From the NCBI RefSeq assembly GCF_030269925.1, contig NC_085131.1, positions 2,804,001 through 2,868,000 of the forward strand: DNA of 64,000 nucleotides. The letters are read 5' to 3'. Every line of letters starts with the position of its first letter. The first letter of the stretch is position 1. A program made the translations under genes and the position numbers. The notes under the pieces were generated by a model. The model saw nothing but the letters and a program-made list of their open reading frames with translations. It did no database searches and was not told the origin of the DNA. The stretch comes from Bombyx mori. Taxonomy: Eukaryota > Arthropoda > Insecta > Lepidoptera > Bombycidae. Positions 52,531-63,898 of the stretch are shown one piece after another.

Positions 52531-53744
52531 TTACCCATACATTAACCATACATGTTATTGCACTTACATTATTAATTCCAAAGTCGGGTGGTGGTATCTG
52601 GAAACGCACTGTGAATGTACGCAGCGATTCCAGGCAGGGCTTAGCTTTGTTTCTATCGTTTCATTTTCCAAATTTACCATAATTTTAATACCAATTCATC
52701 TACACATCTTATTAGGCCATAAATCCTTCCAAACCGTAAGTATTTTAATAAAGAACAACTCAAAAATTCTGTGATTTAATTCGATTTCGCAATGCAAACT
52801 TTCAGAGTTGAGTTAATACCAAATTTAGTTCAATGTAGAAAACAATATTTACATTCTGACAGGGCTTTAATGGTATTCGAAGTTATTGCGAGTTCATTTT
52901 AATTTCACTCAAACAATAAAATAAACGTAAGTAAATACTTGCAAATACATTTAACGCATATAAATTTCAATTTTGTAGCTAACAGAAAATAAGTCTTCGC
53001 GTACTTGCAATAGAGGCTTCATTTCAATGACGCCTTCGCACTTAACGCCCACGAGTTTCCTGTAGACGAGAGATCATCTTGTTTACACCGCAAAATTGTT
53101 ATAAAATTTGATGTTCGAAACAATACGAACAAATCAGCCCTCTATGGGAATTTTATTGTAATTACATCCATTATAATTTGAATTAACTGGCAATGGTATG
53201 CATAATTTCCGATAAGTACGTAGGTGTCCTGGCCGGTGCATTATCTAATTTGTCTGTGTGTTTGTTTGCCTTTTATTCAAGTTAAAACGTTGCAATACAT
53301 TGAAATGATTTTTATGAAGTTATCGTTGTTTATCAGAATAGTGACGTAAGTGACTTTTTTCCCAAAAAAAATCATTGTCGCACGGGAAATTAATTTATGT
53401 TTTATTGTATCTTTAGAAAGATTACTTGATTTCATCAATATGTCATTTCGAAACGAAGCAAAATATTAATATAATTTTTATTAGAGTTTATAGTATTAGG
53501 TCAGCAGAGTGACAAAGGTTACCTTTTATCCCGAAGAAACACCTCAACTCCACGGTAAAATACACTGATACTCTTTCTTCACCACGCCGCACGTAAAAAC
53601 TAACTCTGTCTATTTCTACCACAAGAATGCACTTGGATTTAACTCGCTCCTTAATGATACAGTTGTTATGTAATGCTATTGACACTTCAGCCTCATATGT
53701 CAAGATCGGCGCCCACGTGGTTGGAGTCTATGGATTCTGCTGGA
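52531..53744. other. 1.2-kb stretch, nothing recognised
   Basis: AT-rich DNA without recognised repeats; the minus-strand frame 53703-53488 has no recognisable domain. Confidence 0.4.
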
Positions 53745-53960
53745 CGTTTTTTTATGATTGAAAAATTACTATGTGGCCCAGAAGCCTTTCCAGTTTCACT
53801 GGGACAGTTGGACGAGCATGGGCTCAGCCAGAAGGGATGCAATTTGCTAACAGCCACCCGACCGCCTCCATTGGAGACCTAACAACTCAAGAGCAGCTGC
53901 TGCGATTGTATCTACTACCGGATCGGAATCGCGAACCTCTGAGAAGATCACCACTAAACC
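53745..53960 (+). repeat. Repeat A copy with its leading segment
   Basis: ATGTGGCCCAGAAGCC, TTTCACTGGGACAGTTGG, ACGAGCATGGGCTCAGCCAG and GCTAACAGCCACCCGACCGC lead into CTACTACCGGATCGGAATCG and CTCTGAGAAGATC. This copy shows the 5' side that most others lack. Confidence 0.65.
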
Positions 53961-54559
53961 TACACACAGAGCAAAAAAAATGAATTAATAAAAATGCGAC
54001 ACAATACCAGGCCGCATCGAATAACTCACAAAATTCAACATACTTTTCCTGACTAAGATAATTCTTTCAAACATCAGTGAGTTTAATAAGATCTTAAATA
54101 TGAATTCTATCGAAATCATATTCGGCAAATTCGAACAAAACAAAAGTAATGAATGCTCTTAAATTTATGAGTTGTCGGCTTTTCGCACATTTAAGAGCTC
54201 CGTGTGAAATCTCATAATTCCTCGAGAGGTGTACTCTCGCCGACACCCGACCGGTCAGTCGCGAGGGTACACACTTATTGTGGCAAAGCAACAAAGAGGC
54301 CCTATACAAAAGGGCCATTCGTGTCACGGACTATCGAATTTTCGTGGATGTGGTATAATGCAACTAACAAAACATTTTTTTAAAGTGTCTACATAATTTT
54401 GATGCTATTTTATCGATATCGCACATAGAAAGTGCGATTTTAATATAGCTGCTAGTTTGAACATTATTAATTCCAATGTAATCATAATAAAACTTTTAAT
54501 TTATCATATGAGTTTTTCTTTATAACATAGCTCATGTTTATGTGGAGGTAGCCAACATA
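53961..54559. other. No gene recognised
   Basis: A plus-strand reading KEALYKRAIRVTDY near 54290 loosely resembles a LINE ORF2 tail, but too little remains for a call. Confidence 0.35.
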
Positions 54560-54790
54560 GAACCCAAGATATGCAACGATAAGCCAAAAATCTGGTCAAT
54601 CCACCTTATAGGTGATCTTACTCCTGGCCTGGCAACCTCAAGCTTTCCCTGAATCACAAGTCGCGTAATAGCCAACTCCCCTGGGCGGCAAAGCATACGA
54701 ATGGCAAAAAATCTCAGCCACATGAAATGTCTGAGATTAAAATAAATACTACAAATTACCACATCCAAAATTCCATAACGTGTGCTCATT
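54560..54790 (-). pseudogene. Non-LTR retrotransposon ORF2 tail, old copy
   Basis: The minus strand reads RHFMWLRFFAIRM, RPGELAITRLVIQGKLEVAR and GVRSPIRWIDQIF. The layout (RxxRW..QGK...GRSPxRWxDQI) matches the LINE tail at 29425-29690, with key residues altered. The frame is open for 83 codons, but no RT domain is attached. Confidence 0.5.
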
Positions 54791-55080
54791 TGATCTTGGA
54801 CAAAAGATTTTCACATTACGCCTTAAGGAGGTCTCGGGGGCGAGATCCGGAAGATACCACTTGTAATGTAAATACCCCATTGTGCTGTTCGCTAAACTGC
54901 TACGTGTTACCGCCTCCCTTATAGTTACCATTCTGCTTTATATTCGTTACGCGTTTGTTTTAACGTGGCTATGCTATTTTTCGTAATGCGAGGGTAGCTT
55001 AACAGTTTTAGTTCATTAAATTAGAAAGAGAAAGAGTGTTTCTGTCACGTTGCGAGAGAAAAGGGTGACAATCTCGAAAA

Positions 55081-55232
55081 ACCACCCACCTCGAGATATA
55101 AGTTCTAAGATCTCAGTATAATTACAACGGCTGCCCCACCTTTCAAACCGAAACGCATTACTGCTTCAAGGCAGAAATAGGCAGGGCGGTGGTACCTACC
55201 CACGCGGACTCACAAGAGGTCCTACCACCATT
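55081..55232 (-). mobile_element. Short-form Bm1 fragment
   Basis: ACCCACCTCGAGATATAAG to GGTCCTACCACCATTA. It lacks the 3' tail segment and lies directly beside a LINE tail. Confidence 0.75.
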
Positions 55233-55235
55233 AGT

Positions 55236-55397
55236 CCCATGCGCTGGTCCGATCAATTTAAGACGACATTGGACTCCAGCATCAATGTCGCTATTCACTG
55301 CGTAGAGGACAGGAAGGAATGGAGGAATATAGTCCAAACAAAAGTGTTCCATAAAGGATGCTCAGCACTGAGGAACATGACGCAAGGAGGAGATTAG
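55236..55397 (+). pseudogene. Non-LTR retrotransposon ORF2 tail (RWSDQ type)
   Basis: The plus strand reads MRWSDQFKTTLDSSINVAIH, CVEDRKEWRNIVQTKVF and HKGCSALRNMTQGGD then TAG. This is the extreme C-terminus of a LINE ORF2 of the RWxDQ...W..I group. The upstream part is cut off at the Bm1 boundary. Confidence 0.65.
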
Positions 55398-55870
55398 AAA
55401 AACTACCTACACGCTTATACCTAGTTTTGTTTGACCGCGCTCCTTTAGAGAAAATATTATTTTTTAAACTTGGTTCTTCTCTTGATGTGGGTATTATTCC
55501 AGAAACATTCATTGACATTACGAGCAAGTTTCCCAGATAGCGAACCATTTCAGATTGTCAGTGTATCTAGATCAAACATATTATTAATGATAGAGGATGC
55601 AAAATTGAACATTTAGTTTCCTGCCTATTACGTCATCCAAGAAATCATGCGCCTATTTTTACATTATGATCTGTTATTATGCAAATAAGTTACTTAAGCC
55701 TCATGTCTCAAGGTGAATACACATTGAAGTAAGCTCCGGTAGCCACTTGATATCAACGCAATAAAACAATGACAGGTCCACTGGCCCTCGATAAGTGAGC
55801 AAATTAAACTTATTTGGAACTCTAGAAAAAGGTGGTTACAATTTCGTTGATAATATAATTACATTTACAA
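55398..55870. other. No gene; a decayed Bm1 3'-end trace
   Basis: At 55699-55765 CTCATGTCTCAAGGTGAATA, AAGCTCCGGTAGCCACTTGA and CGCAATAAAA follow the plus-strand Bm1 3' end. Confidence 0.4.
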
Positions 55871-56290
55871 ATTTAAAGGAAGAGGTAGACCTAAGAAAGA
55901 ATGGATGGATTGCCTGAAAGACGATAAATGAGTCGACTATTATCAAAGCCGGCAATCTGACTTTTGGATAATGATTGGTAAATCAGAAAAACGAATTATT
56001 GACTTTGTATTCCATTGGCAGTCACAAAACTCTTCGGAACGACATCTTAGATAAATAACAGGTTAACTATTAACCTTTATTTAATGCAGGTTTTGAACCG
56101 TATTCTTTGAAGGAGACGATTATATTCTAATCAATCTGTATTGACATATCAATAATTTTTTTTTGTCCAAATGCACAGATTGCCACCTTTGATAATAGAC
56201 GACTCAAATGTAAGAAAGCAGTGAGCGGAAAGATAGTATATGATAGAAGGGTATGGAAAGACAAAGGGCAGGAAAATGATTATGATTACA
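55871..56290 (+). pseudogene. LINE ORF2 tail interrupted by a MITE
   Basis: GRGRPKKEWMDCLKDD before 55926 and, after the insertion, sequence matching the KKAVSGKIVYDRRVWKDK region align with the tail at 13215-13412. The copy lacks the CRADP end. The interruption is the inverted-repeat element at 55930-56205. Confidence 0.75.
55930..56205. mobile_element. MITE with ~30-bp terminal inverted repeats
   Basis: It is 276 bp. Its left end reads GAGTCGACTATTATCAAAGC then CGGCAATCTG. The complement of the right end reads GAGTCGTCTATTATCAAAGG then TGGCAATCTG, so 26-27 of 30 bases match. AAAT is present on both sides (55926-55929, 56206-56209). Removing it restores the LINE tail alignment with 13330-13345. 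No coding capacity; I do not recognise the superfamily. Confidence 0.85.
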
Positions 56291-57738
56291 AATTTAAATT
56301 ACATAAAATATAATTTATTACCTAGTTTCATATTTCGTAAAGCCGCAATGTATCGTGAAGGTAGATACATCCCTTGTTCGGCTGATTTTTGTCGATGTTA
56401 CATTGCGTACTAAAGAGTGGTTGAATTAAACTTTTAGCCAATATTTTTATTGTGATCGACTTAAGAACCGCTAGCCTCAGTTTTCGAGATCTTTTCCGAT
56501 TCACTTTATATTTCTCAAACACGCAATCACACTGAGATTGTTTACACTGACCGTAGAATTCTATAGATGACTTTTCAACCTTTGTTTCGCTCTTGAAGGA
56601 AGCGACATAAAGAGCTAGCCGCCTTTATCTCTCACTGTTGGCGCTGAGGGCATTGATATAACAAACAATAGATTGAATTCAAAGAATCCTTTGGAGTCGT
56701 GTGTTCGGGTATTCAAGTTTTGAAACTCTTTGCGATACGTCAGTCCTAACTGTAATTTGGTAGAGTCGTGGGCAGAGCTCTGAATTCTTCGCTGAATTTA
56801 AATGCTATTGTTTTCTTTCAGTGATTTGACTTTTGCTTCCTAGATACTAGTTTTGGAGTTCGAGTCTCTGTACGATTCAATTTTAAATTATTGCGTAAGA
56901 AATACAAATGTATCCTTATACAAGTCATAATATTAGCTTCGAAGTATGCTTGGGTAGGTTAATCTCGTGGCTTTTATGTTATTAATAACAACGCAATGCT
57001 CAGAATGAACCAGTCACTGTTTTCCGCAATACTCTGTACTAAACCATTTCCCGAGAGACCGCGATCTGACTGACGGACAAAGCGCAATCGATCCTAAAAA
57101 CAATAGGCTCCCAAATGACACGTGAAAAACCGTAAGTCAATAACGAACCGGATAATCCGGTTTCTGCCGGTTCGGAGCGGATCACTAAACCGGACTTCAT
57201 CTATTATGTAAGTCCCCGACTATAAATAATTGATCGGCAGTAACTAATTACCGGGATCTTTCATACGAATTATAGTGGGGGGGTACTGTAAGCGATTCTA
57301 ATCTTTACACCGAGTTGTTAAAGGCGTTTTTTCAGCGTACCCCAGGATTTCCTTTTGTGCAAATAGCATTTTATTTACGGGAATATTAATTCAATCGTTG
57401 ACTATTCTTGATGGGTCTATTAAGTTGGCGGTTTTGTCATGACGAAATACAATATACATGATGTACTGGAAACGTCTTGGGTAATAAAGACAAGCTACTA
57501 GCGATTACCGACAACATATTAAGCTGATCAGCGGCTATGTGATTGATGAAAGCGCGTGGGCGGTTGAATTTGAGCTTCATAGAGCAATAGTGGAGGGTGA
57601 CGAAGACAGAGCAAAATGGAGGAGAAAAATAAGTAAAACTGACCCCACCACAATGTGAGCTGAATAGCTTGGAAGAGAGAGAAAGAAAGAGAGAGCGACC
57701 GATGACAACATAGCAACAGCACGAATATATCTTTAACC
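56291..57738. other. 1.4-kb stretch, nothing recognised
   Basis: A near-palindromic CCGGATAATCCGG lies at 57149-57161. Open frames on the minus strand at 57437-57833 have no recognisable domain; the plus strand there carries a GA-rich run. Confidence 0.4.
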
Positions 57739-58147
57739 TGTGCCCGGCACGCACCGGTGCAACTATTACGCCGGTAAGAATAACGCCATCTATCGCCGAT
57801 TAGCCGAACGAATATCGAAGGATCTAATAACATCTAGAACGCTCGAGGAGCACAACGCCATCTATTGCCAGATAGCGGAAACACGCATTGAAAGTGCTCG
57901 ACTTGTGATGAATGTTCTCGACGATGATGGGGATGTCGTATAGACTATAAAAACGTTGCAGAAATGGCACGCAGCTAGTTAGTAATCGGAACTGCTCGAA
58001 GCGAAACTGTGCACCGATCACCTGAAGCGAAGCGGAAGAAGCGAATTGAGAATTTTAAAATGTTCTGTGAGTGTTGTAATTGATAAATACAGTTTTAAGT
58101 TGTACTTTGATGGAACATTTAGTTATCCCGAACTCCAGCGCGTAACA
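57739..58147 (+). repeat. Candidate solo LTR of another retroelement
   Basis: It starts TGTGCCCGGCACGC and ends CGCGTAACA. A promoter-like GACTATAAAAACGTTGC lies at 57943, ~200 bases in, with an internal direct repeat ACGCCATCTAT (57782, 57855). A poly(A)-signal-like ATAAATAC follows near 58084. The TG...CA ends and ~410-bp size fit an LTR, but no partner or target duplication was found. The 67-codon frame inside is incidental. Confidence 0.5.
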
Positions 58148-58839
58148 CTACTATAGTTGTTTGTAGACGTAATGCTTAGAAAATAGCATGCCCTGAATTG
58201 CTTACCAATTCTTCTCATAGGTCAAGGTATTTTACGAATCTCGAATTCAAAAGCGCTTTTGAGGTAATCTATCTTTTATATCAAGTTGCTCATTTTGCTT
58301 TCTATAACACAAAATAATCACGTTTAAAAATAGTGTTACTTATGTTTTTTACTTAACACGCACCTTGGAGGAGCACGGGTATATCATGCTTCCTTCTCCT
58401 TAGATTACGGATTCATGAAATATGATCATTTTTAAACACCATGCACGATTTTTTGTTAATTAATATTGTTGGTTTGATGGCTTTTTAAAGAGAAGAAAGT
58501 CATCGGACTTCCAACTCAGGCGTGAGGTCAGTAAGTGATGTACTTTGGGGTAGAACTAAAACCTTCTGTAACCCACAAATCCATAGTAAAATATATCATA
58601 AAATCATTGCAGACCTTGAAGAATTAGCCAGCAGTATTGCATATTATTATTGTTATATTGTTTCACATAAACCATAATAGAGTTTAATATTTAGTATAAT
58701 TGTCAATAGCAGATTTTTACAGGTCGATTTCTTGTTGCTCAATAAAAATCCTATTTCATTGTATTAGTTATTCGTTCACATGAATCATCACAAAAAAATA
58801 TTTTCCTGTAGCGAGAATCCCGGCACCGTTCGACAGTAA
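58148..58839. other. No gene recognised
   Basis: AT-rich DNA before a Bm1 scrap and repeat A. Confidence 0.4.
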
Positions 58840-58880
58840 TACACCGGGCGCCTTATCTTTTAGGACGCGGACGCTTCTAG
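58835..58880 (-). mobile_element. Bm1 tRNA-head scrap
   Basis: ATACACCGGGCGCC and TTATCTTTTAGGACGCGGACG are the complement of the Bm1 head region; the rest of the element is absent. Confidence 0.5.
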
Positions 58881-58899
58881 AACGAAAACTTTACCTTTT

Positions 58900-59115
58900 T
58901 GGCGTACCTGTAGCCCAGTGGCCTCAAGGGGCTATTCTAGTTTCACCGGGCTGGTAGGGGCTCACTCAGCCTGAGAAACTTTGGTAACATGTGTCCAAGT
59001 AAAAGCAGTGTGTCTCTGAATCAACCGCCTTCATAGAAGATCCGGCGACGCCTTCAGCTCTCACACTAGGAGCAGACTTAGGGACCCCGGTAACCGTACT
59101 CGTTGACCTCGGCAA
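58900..59115. repeat. Repeat A pieces
   Basis: GTAGCCCAGTGGCCTC and TAGTTTCACCGGGCTGG match the leading segment at 53745. CACACTAGGAGCAGACTTAG and GGTAACCGTACTCG match 48370-48410. The pieces are out of order relative to longer copies, so this is a rearranged or double insertion. Confidence 0.5.
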
Positions 59116-59212
59116 AGAGTTCGAAAGAGAGATAACGAGAGAGGTATAATAAGCACATCCACCTTCCCGTAAATTTAATTCTCGACTAAAATATTGTAGC
59201 GACTCGCGAGCC

Positions 59213-59386
59213 CCGAACACGACAATATTATTGGCAATATCCCTGCCTCCCCCATTATTGTGGCAAGAAAATGCAAATTTCTAGAAATCCGCAATAATAT
59301 TGAACAATACTAAAATACAGGTCGTACACATACAATAATATTGACAATATGAATTTTATTGACAATATTATTGCGTGTGTGCGGCT
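59213..59386. repeat. Hairpin-rich AT element with CAATATTATTG motifs
   Basis: GACAATATTATTG, GCAATAATATTG, ACAATAATATTGACAATAT and GACAATATTATTGCGTGTG occur within 175 bases in both orientations. The last two form a hairpin around GAATTTTATT. The ends (CCCCGAACACGAC and its rough complement GTGTGTGCGGC) suggest a small MITE, but the boundaries are not certain. Confidence 0.5.
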
Positions 59387-59395
59387 AGCCTTACA

Positions 59396-60018
59396 GCGAC
59401 CACGATAACAGCGTTAATGTGTCGCGCCGCTTTCTCGAAGAAGCATTCTGACGCTGTCAAACATTAAGAAACACGTACGTACAAAAAGAATTTTAGGTGT
59501 ATATTCACAACAGTGAAAACACACTCCGAAACACAAAAGAATGATAATGAAAATAAGCCAAAAATATTTGGTCGAGCATAATGTTGCAAACTCGTAAAAA
59601 ACTTTCCATCATTCAAGATAACACCGACAAACTTATCTCGCCCTTAAGTTGCACGAAATTATTCCTTATTTTAAATAGAATAAGGTGAAAGAAAAATTCA
59701 CACGTGACTTCGTTGTTACTCTGACTCACTCATTGTCTTCAAGAGATAAAAATGTCAGCGGATATATTTACAATGCATCACAGAAGCCGTGAATTACTTC
59801 TTAGGAAAGTACTTCAGGCTTATGAGAATAAATAAGTTTTTTGTAACCGGAATTGATATGATTTATTTAATATAAAGATAATTCTATAGCATTTTGCTTC
59901 ATAATAACAATTATCCAATAAGTATTTTCGCCTATGACTCAGTGAATAAAGATCATTTAGTATTTTCATCTATAAGACATTAAATAAAACCTAATAATTT
60001 ATTTAATATAAATGATTA
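59396..60018. other. No gene recognised
   Basis: AT-rich DNA before a pair of Helitron-like copies. Confidence 0.35.
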
Positions 60019-60328
60019 TCTATACATATAAATAAAAATGGAGTGTCTGTTTGTAATATTGAAATAACCGCTTTTACTACATACTACGGTACATACACCA
60101 AAATAATATTTTTACAAGTTTTGTCTGTCTGTCAGTCTGTCTGTCTGTTTGTTCTGGCTAATCACTGGAACGGCTAGACCGATTTTGACGAGACTTTCAC
60201 TGATAGAGGCTGATGATATAAGGAGTAACTTAGGCTACTTTTTTTTTAATTAATTTTAGCATCGCGTGATTCAGCTATTCATTAATAAAATGTAATGTTT
60301 CCGAAGCGAAGCGAGGACGGGTCGCTAG
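60019..60328 (+). mobile_element. Helitron-like element (family H3)
   Basis: It starts TCTATACATATAAATAAAAA after A and ends CCGAAGCGAAGCGAGG then ACGGGTCGCTAG before T. It contains GGAACGGCTAGACCGATTTT. A (TCTG)n-like run (GTCTGTCTGTCAGTCTG) is near the middle. Confidence 0.7.
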
Positions 60329-60459
60329 TTATTCAATAAATTCTAATAAGTAGCACTTTGAACATAAATCACGACACGTTACATTTGTGGCTAATCAATA
60401 TTGACTATCGTTGCATAGTTAACGCTATCGAGTTTGACATCACACTTACTGAAGTTGCA

Positions 60460-60677
60460 TCTATACTTAATATTATAAAGAGGAAAGATTTGTTTGCTTG
60501 TTTGTTTCGAATAGGCTCGGAAACTACTGGACCGATTTGAAAAATTATTTTTCCATTAGAAGCCGACATTGTCCCTGATGAACATAGGCTACTTTTTTTT
60601 ATTATTTTTTTATTTTATTTTTTTTGGTTTCATGTCTGTTTTAATGTATCCGAAGCGAAGCGAGGGCGGGTCGCTAG
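60460..60677 (+). mobile_element. Helitron-like element (family H3), shorter copy
   Basis: It starts TCTATACTTAATATTATAAA after A and ends GCGAGGGCGGGTCGCTAG before T. CTACTGGACCGATTTGAAA matches the GACCGATTTTGA part of the preceding copy. The two lie 131 bases apart in the same orientation. Confidence 0.7.
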
Positions 60678-60772
60678 TGTTATAATAATTGTGGGGTAAT
60701 TTCGAAAAATAAGAACGGTCCGGTCTTCATGTGAATATTGATATCAAAATGTTTATTTCTTTTTTATAATAT

Positions 60773-61220
60773 GAAGTCGTCGTGGCCTAAAGGATAAGGC
60801 GTCCGATGTATTCGCATGTAGCGATGCATCGGTGTTCGAATCCCGCCGGCGGCAGGTACAATTTTTTTAATAAAATACGTACTTCACAAATGTTCACGAT
60901 TGAGTTCCACGGTGAAGGAAAATAACATCGTGTAATAAAAATCAAACCCGCAAAAATATAATTTGCGTAATTACTGGTGGTAGGACCTCTTGTGAGTCCG
61001 CACGGGTAGGTACCATCACCCTGCCTATTTCTGCCGTGAAGCAGTAATGCGTTTCGGTTTGAAGGGTGGGGCAGCTTTTGTAACTATACTGAGACCTTAG
61101 AACTCATATCTCAAGGTGGGTGGCCATTTACATTGTAGATGTCTATGGGCTCCAGTAACCACTTAAAAACCAGGTGGTCTGTGATCTAGTCCACGCACCT
61201 AAGCAATAAAATAAAAAAAA
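60773..61220 (+). mobile_element. Bm1 SINE, full length
   Basis: Head GAAGTCGTCGTGGCCTAAAG with B-box-like GGTGTTCGAATCCCGCC, complete body, and end CACCTAAGCAATAAAATAAA. A decayed minus-strand Bm1 trace (GGGAGAACAAGCTCATTGCC, GTTTAGTGGTTATCAGAGTC) follows at 61223-61285. Confidence 0.9.
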
Positions 61221-61554
61221 TATGGGAGAACAAGCTCATTGCCCACATGGTGTTTAGTGGTTATCAGAGTCTATAGACGTCAAGACGTGTATACCAATAG
61301 CTTCTGTCATGAGGTCGAACTCGATAGGATTATACGACTGTCAGAAAACGCTAAAGGTTGTGATGGTATGGTGGTACCACAATGCCAAGTCGCGCAGTTT
61401 TTGATCTTGTATCTTTCTGAAATGCTATTATAATAATTTCACATTTGTCCATCACTAGACACAGATAAAGATGTATGAAGTCGTCGTGATCTGAGCCCAG
61501 TTTTCGGATCTCGTCCGTTTGTTTTCGGGTACTTCTGACTAGTATCAAAGGACA

Positions 61555-61728
61555 ATGCCCACTGAATTTCTCGCCGCATCTTCTCAGTGACGTTTCCGAT
61601 CCGGTGGTAGATTCTGCGAAGCACGGCTCTTGCTAGGGTTCGTGTTAGCAACGTCGTCAGGTGAGCCCCGTGAGCTCACCTATTAGTTCGACGAATCTAG
61701 AATAGCTACTAGAATAGGTAGGAAAAAA
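61555..61728 (-). repeat. Repeat A copy
   Basis: AATGCCCACTGAATTTCTCG, CGATCCGGTGGTAGATTC, GCTCTTGCTAGGG and GTGAGCTCACCTATTAG, ending in AATAGGTAGGAAAAAAAAGT. This end is the 5' poly(T)/CCTACCTAT edge seen in the plus copy at 62248. Confidence 0.7.
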
Positions 61729-62247
61729 AAGTACTATATTTCAAATTTATCTCTTAAAACAAACGCTAAATAAATAAAACTATATCTAAGCTATATTGTG
61801 TATGTGTTTATAAAGTTTCACTTCTTTGTCAATTCTTTTCCATTCCAAGCAATATTTTTACTTTCTGTTCTACAATATTTTCCATTACTAAAACAGATAG
61901 ATAATTAACGTTTTTTTTACAATGAAAAATGGTGAAGTCGAATTAAAAAAAAAAGAAGCCCAATTTTAAGGTCGATTTCCAAATAAATAAATAAAACATC
62001 ACACCCCCCAAATTCGGTCACCGAAACGTCATGATTTAGAACCATCAGACACAACAATACAAATCAAGTTAACAATCTACTCGACAAATCACGTTCGCCG
62101 ACTCACTTATGAACACAGTGGATGCAAACAATGGTTACGCAGTTTTACTGTAGCATGGGACGTGCGTGGACACTCCGGCACTATAAACAACGTGTTTTGT
62201 CGGCGTATGGTCCGAGTGTAAGCGACATCATCTTCAACCCAATTTTT
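61729..62247. other. No gene recognised
   Basis: AT-rich DNA between two inverted repeat A copies (61555-61728 minus, 62248-62600 plus). Confidence 0.4.
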
Positions 62248-62600
62248 TTCCCTACCTATGCTGATAGCCTTGAGAGGCTATTTCAACTTCACCCTAACGT
62301 GTAGGTGAGCTCACAGGCTCAAACCAGAGCGTTGCTAACACTGACCCTAGCAAGAGCAGTGCTTCGCAGAATCTACCACCAGATCGGAAATGCGACCCAC
62401 TTAGAAGATCCGGTGAGAGACTCAGTGGGCTGTCTCTATCGGTTAATTCGCTCGTCGAGCCCTTCGTCTCAAGCGACGGGTTCGACGAGAACGTGACCGG
62501 TGCTTGTGGTACCTAAAAGCACCGTCAATGGATCGGGAGGATCCGTAATGACGTGTTTTGGGCGACATCGACTGTTTACCATTCTATCTACAGGATCGGG
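62248..62600 (+). repeat. Repeat A, longest copy
   Basis: From TTTTTTTCCCTACCTATGCT and GATAGCCTTGAGAGGC it passes GTGTAGGTGAGCTCACAGG, CTAGCAAGAGCAGTGC, CTACCACCAGATCGG and GAGACTCAGTGGGC. It ends with CAAGCGACGGGTTCGACG, CGGGAGGATCCGTAATGACG and CAGGATCGGGTA. This copy defines the family order. It has no ORF of note and no tRNA-like box. Confidence 0.7.
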
Positions 62601-62633
62601 TATGTAATTTATCTTCAATGCAAAGTTTATTTA

Positions 62634-62877
62634 TCTTTATATAGTTATATATTTCCTCTCTGCGTGTGTTTGTCACTGAACTCCTCCTAAACGGCCGGAC
62701 CGATTTGAATGATTTCTCTTGTATTCGTTTGGGTGGCACCTTGGATGGCTTAGATTCAGAAACCAGCCCGGCAGATGGCACTGCATTCGGTATCTAGGTT
62801 ATTTATCTATACTACAACTAAACGGCTGGATCGACTTGAATGAATTTTTGCAGGACAACGTCTGTCGGGTCCGCTAG
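62634..62877 (+). mobile_element. Helitron-like element with a repeated internal segment
   Basis: It starts TCTTTATATAGTTATATATT after A and ends TGTCGGGTCCGCTAG before T. ACGGCCGGACCGATTTGAAT and ACGGCTGGATCGACTTGAAT repeat ~130 bases apart. A second TCTATACTACAAC start lies at 62806, so a short copy may lie inside or behind a longer one. Confidence 0.65.
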
Positions 62878-63604
62878 TAACGCTATGTGTTTGTATACAT
62901 TGGCGGGCTTAATGCTTAAATCACTCTCTATGAGTCAACTAAACGTAATTTCTCTACCAATTTATTTGCCAAAAAACAGTACAAACCAAACATATGATAT
63001 ACATATTTAAAAAAATAGCTAAAACAAAAACCAAAAAAGTTACCACCATAAAAATTTACATATAAGTAGGAAGTGAACTTAAGAAAAAAAGAAAAAATAA
63101 AATTTACAAAAAAGAAAAGAAATAAAAACAACACAATACAAGAGAAAATTAAATTTACAAAAAAAAAAAAAAGAAAAAAGCAACACAAAACACACATATG
63201 TACATCCTCGTTTTTTTTTTATGCAGAAAAAGTGACTGTAGTTGTTTTGAAACATACATACACAAACACTTACAAATAAATCCATATTCATATTCTTGAA
63301 ACAGCCGCAGGTACACAAAAATACATACTACACATAAGTGTAAATTATATAATTTTTGCAATTGCTGATCGGTATGGATGGAGGCTCTACGAAGGTCTGT
63401 AGGGTTGCTAGTCATATAATATAAACTACGGCGGTCTTGTTTAATTACGATGAGTACTAATTAGTTGCAAATTAATCACAAGTTGCGACTTAAGGATGTA
63501 ATTTTTATATTTTTATATTTTACTTTAGATTTGATTAAGCTTAACTTATATAAATGAGTGTCTGAGAAGTCTCATAAAAATGCTTGCGTTTCGCGCTTTT
63601 GTGT
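62878..63604. other. A-rich low-complexity stretch, no gene
   Basis: 63080-63180 is built of A-rich AAAAAGAAAAG and AAATTTACAAAAAA units; the minus-strand Phe-rich frames are artefacts of it. Nothing else is recognised. Confidence 0.5.
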
Positions 63605-63745
63605 TAATTCCTAGATGGGTATACGAGTTCACGACCCACCTAGTGATAAGTGATTACCAAAGCTCCTTCGCGTCGTAGCGTGAATGCCGCAAAGCTCAAT
63701 CGTACTGTGTAACGGCTGCTCCTATTTTGAAAACGGAACGCATTA
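63605..63745 (-). mobile_element. Decayed Bm1 fragment
   Basis: CCTAGATGGGTATACGAGTT, CACGACCCACCTAGTGATAA, CGTAGCGTGAATGCCGC and AACGGCTGCTCCTATTTTG follow the Bm1 minus-strand order with many changes. Confidence 0.6.
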
Positions 63746-63898
63746 CTATGCAACACACGCCGAGCTTACAAAACGCCCTATTCCCAGTGGGAGCATACGA
63801 ACACAAATACGAACAGACAGCCCATAATGTCCTCTGGGAATGCACTATATAGAATACGCGATATGCTAAGTATGTAAAGCATCGAATCTGATCTCATC

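Noticed and set aside
57437..57833. Overlapping 105- and 101-codon minus-strand frames as genes
   Set aside because: Low-complexity Ser/Leu/Phe-rich products partly from a GA-rich run; no recognised domain or splice signals.
62928..63415. Phe-rich membrane proteins on the minus strand
   Set aside because: Translation of an A-rich low-complexity tract.
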